Below, piece after piece: positions 62,721 to 64,000 of a DNA stretch of 64,000 nucleotides (position 1 is its first letter; every line of letters starts with the position of its first letter). Origin of the DNA: G963677085 sp963677085 (GTDB taxonomy: Bacteria; Planctomycetota; Planctomycetia; Pirellulales; Thermoguttaceae); NCBI GenBank assembly GCA_963677085.2, contig CAXXFH010000002.1, forward strand, positions 318,252 to 382,251. The letters are read 5' to 3'. The notes under the pieces are model-generated. The model did no database searches. It worked only from the letters and a program-made list of their open reading frames with translations, and had not been told where the DNA came from. Both the position numbers and the translations under genes were made by a program.

Positions 62721-64000
62721 ATGCTACTATCGCCGATTGACTGGGCGATCATCCTGGTCTACGTGGTTGGCTGCGCCGTCGTCGGCGTGTGGATGAAGCG
62801 CTACGTCCGTGGCGTGGACGACTTCACCGTGGCAGGCCGCGAGATGGACACCAATCTCGGCCTTGCCTCGCTGGCGGCAACCGAGTTAGGCCTCGCCACG
62901 GTGATGTACACTGCCGAGATGGGCTTCAAGAGCGGATTCGCCGGCACCGTGCCGGGGGGTGCTCAGGGCGCTGGCGATGCTCCTGGTCGGTCTATCGGGT
63001 TTCGTGATCGTACCTTTACGCAAAGCCCGTGTCATCACCATCCCGGAGTTGTTCGAAGAGCGTTTCGGGAAACGTGTCCGCTGGCTGGCAGGACTGGTCG
63101 TTGTAGTCGGCGGCGTATTGAACATGGGCATCTTCCTCCGCCTGGCGGAGGCGAATTCCTGGTGTACGCCACGGGCCTGAATCCCGACATGCTCGAGTGG
63201 ACGATGACCGCACTGCTGGTCATCGTCCTGCTCTACACTGTGCTGGGCGGCATGGTCTCGGTGCTGGTGACCGACTTCATTCAGTTCCTCGTCATGGGTT
63301 TGGGCATCGTGGTCACGTCGGCGTTGGTGATTCATAATGTCGGTTGGAACAATCTGCTCGACGGCCTGTGGCAGGGTCACGAGGCCACTGTGGGCTGCCG
63401 CCGCGGCCGCGCCAGCCCGGCGGGAAGCTCGCCATGGCCAATCCCTTCGACCCTTTCGGCGCCGATGGTGTCGGCACCGCCTGGGTCTTGTGGCAAGCGA
63501 TGCTGGCCCTGAGCGTGATGACGACCTGGCAGACAACCATTGCCCGCGTGCTCAGCGCCAAGAACACGCAGACCGCCAAACGCGTCTATTGCCGGACAGC
63601 TTTCTATCACGTGGGAAGGTTCGTGCTGCCGGGGCTGTGGGGGGCCGCGGCGTTCGTTTATTTCTCGACCCACGGTGGGCTACCCGAAGCGATCGACAAC
63701 CTTCAAGCCATGCCGGCGTACCTGAACATGGTGCTGCCTGTCGGCATTATCGGTATTATGGTTGCCGCCATGCTGGCTGCGGAAATGTCGACCGAAAGCA
63801 GCTACTTACTGACCTGGGCCACCGTGATCTACAACGACTTGGTAATGCCTTGTCTCCGGCGGCCACTCTCGTCTGGGGCCAAGCTGGCGGTCGTCCGATC
63901 GCTTGTGGTGCTCATCGGGTTGTTCGTGATGTTCTACGGACTGTGGTATGAGTTGCCGGGGCGGGGCGTGGGACTATCTTGCAGTCACCGGCAGTATCTA
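62721..64000 (+). pseudogene. sodium:solute symporter (SSS family), frameshifted, cut by window edge
   Basis: Starts MLLSPIDWAIILVYVVGCA and shows the SSS pattern DDFTVAGREMDTNLGLASLAATELG, then ARVITIPELFEERFGKRVR and FGTAWVLWQAMLALSVMTTWQ-like segments. Frame changes occur at about 62960, 63150 and 63390. The last frame runs beyond the window. As the gene follows a sugar-hydrolase pseudogene, it probably imported the product of that enzyme. Confidence 0.75.

Noticed and set aside
1..64000. CRISPR arrays or retron/DGR elements
   Set aside because: No regularly spaced direct repeats, reverse transcriptase motif (xxDD) or variable repeats were seen.

Overview
The window looks like a planctomycete chromosome, probably Pirellulales. 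The evidence is on the right: a DUF1559 pilin-like protein with a type IV prepilin leader, a PEP-CTERM protein, a secreted glycoside-hydrolase-like protein and a planctomycete-type rve transposase. Left of about 52.39 kb the sequence is accessory DNA. Its right edge is marked by a 42-bp fragment (52347-52388) that folds as the 3' part of a tRNA-Pro(CGG), from anticodon loop to discriminator base. This is the footprint left by a tyrosine-integrase island in a tRNA gene. The other end and the integrase are not in the window.

Layout. (1) 1-10.12 kb: tightly packed minus-strand phage-like genes, many with ATGA/GTGA overlaps: two complete DNA methyltransferases and a truncated Dam-like one, PD-(D/E)XK and VRR-NUC-like nucleases, a MazG-like pyrophosphohydrolase, an ATP-dependent DNA ligase, a 5'-nucleotidase-like HAD protein, a sigma factor and a papain-fold-like protein. 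No capsid, tail or terminase gene is present. (2) About 10.115-10.126 kb: a recombination scar that truncates an AlkD gene and an opposing small gene. (3) 10.4-32.5 kb: a minus-strand operon encoding a complete type 2 BREX (Pgl) system (pglW, pglX, pglY, pglZ, brxD, brxHI), led by a small excisionase-like HTH gene, with an AlbA_2/GHKL protein inserted and two nuclease-like genes plus one unknown gene at its end. (4) 32.5-37.7 kb: divergent plus-strand defence genes: XRE regulator and ImmA/IrrE protease, then an HNH protein with an APAZ-like C-terminus, a short catalytically inactive prokaryotic Argonaute and an Abi_C protein. (5) 38.0-46.5 kb: XRE regulator, periplasmic-binding protein, HD-domain protein, B12-binding radical SAM enzyme and LivHMGF-type ABC transporter genes, all in one direction. 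(6) 46.6-51.6 kb, convergent: an AAA+ ATPase fused to a phosphoribosyltransferase, and a large P-loop/helical-repeat protein of STAND-like layout. (7) 52.0-54.5 kb: att scar, hairpin, gene fragments and a broken transposase. (8) 54.6-64 kb: host locus with an AraC regulator, a secreted glycoside-hydrolase-like protein, a PEP-CTERM protein, a DUF1559 protein, then a second hydrolase-like gene and a sodium:solute symporter, both with several frameshifts.

The middle 40 kb reads as a composite defence island: BREX-2 for modification and phage exclusion, a short-Argonaute/HNH module likely to act by guide-triggered nuclease activity, and two further multi-gene cassettes (transporter/HD/radical SAM, and PRTase-ATPase/STAND-like) whose roles I cannot assign from known families. 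Those two and the Argonaute/HNH/Abi_C trio are the best candidates for something new.
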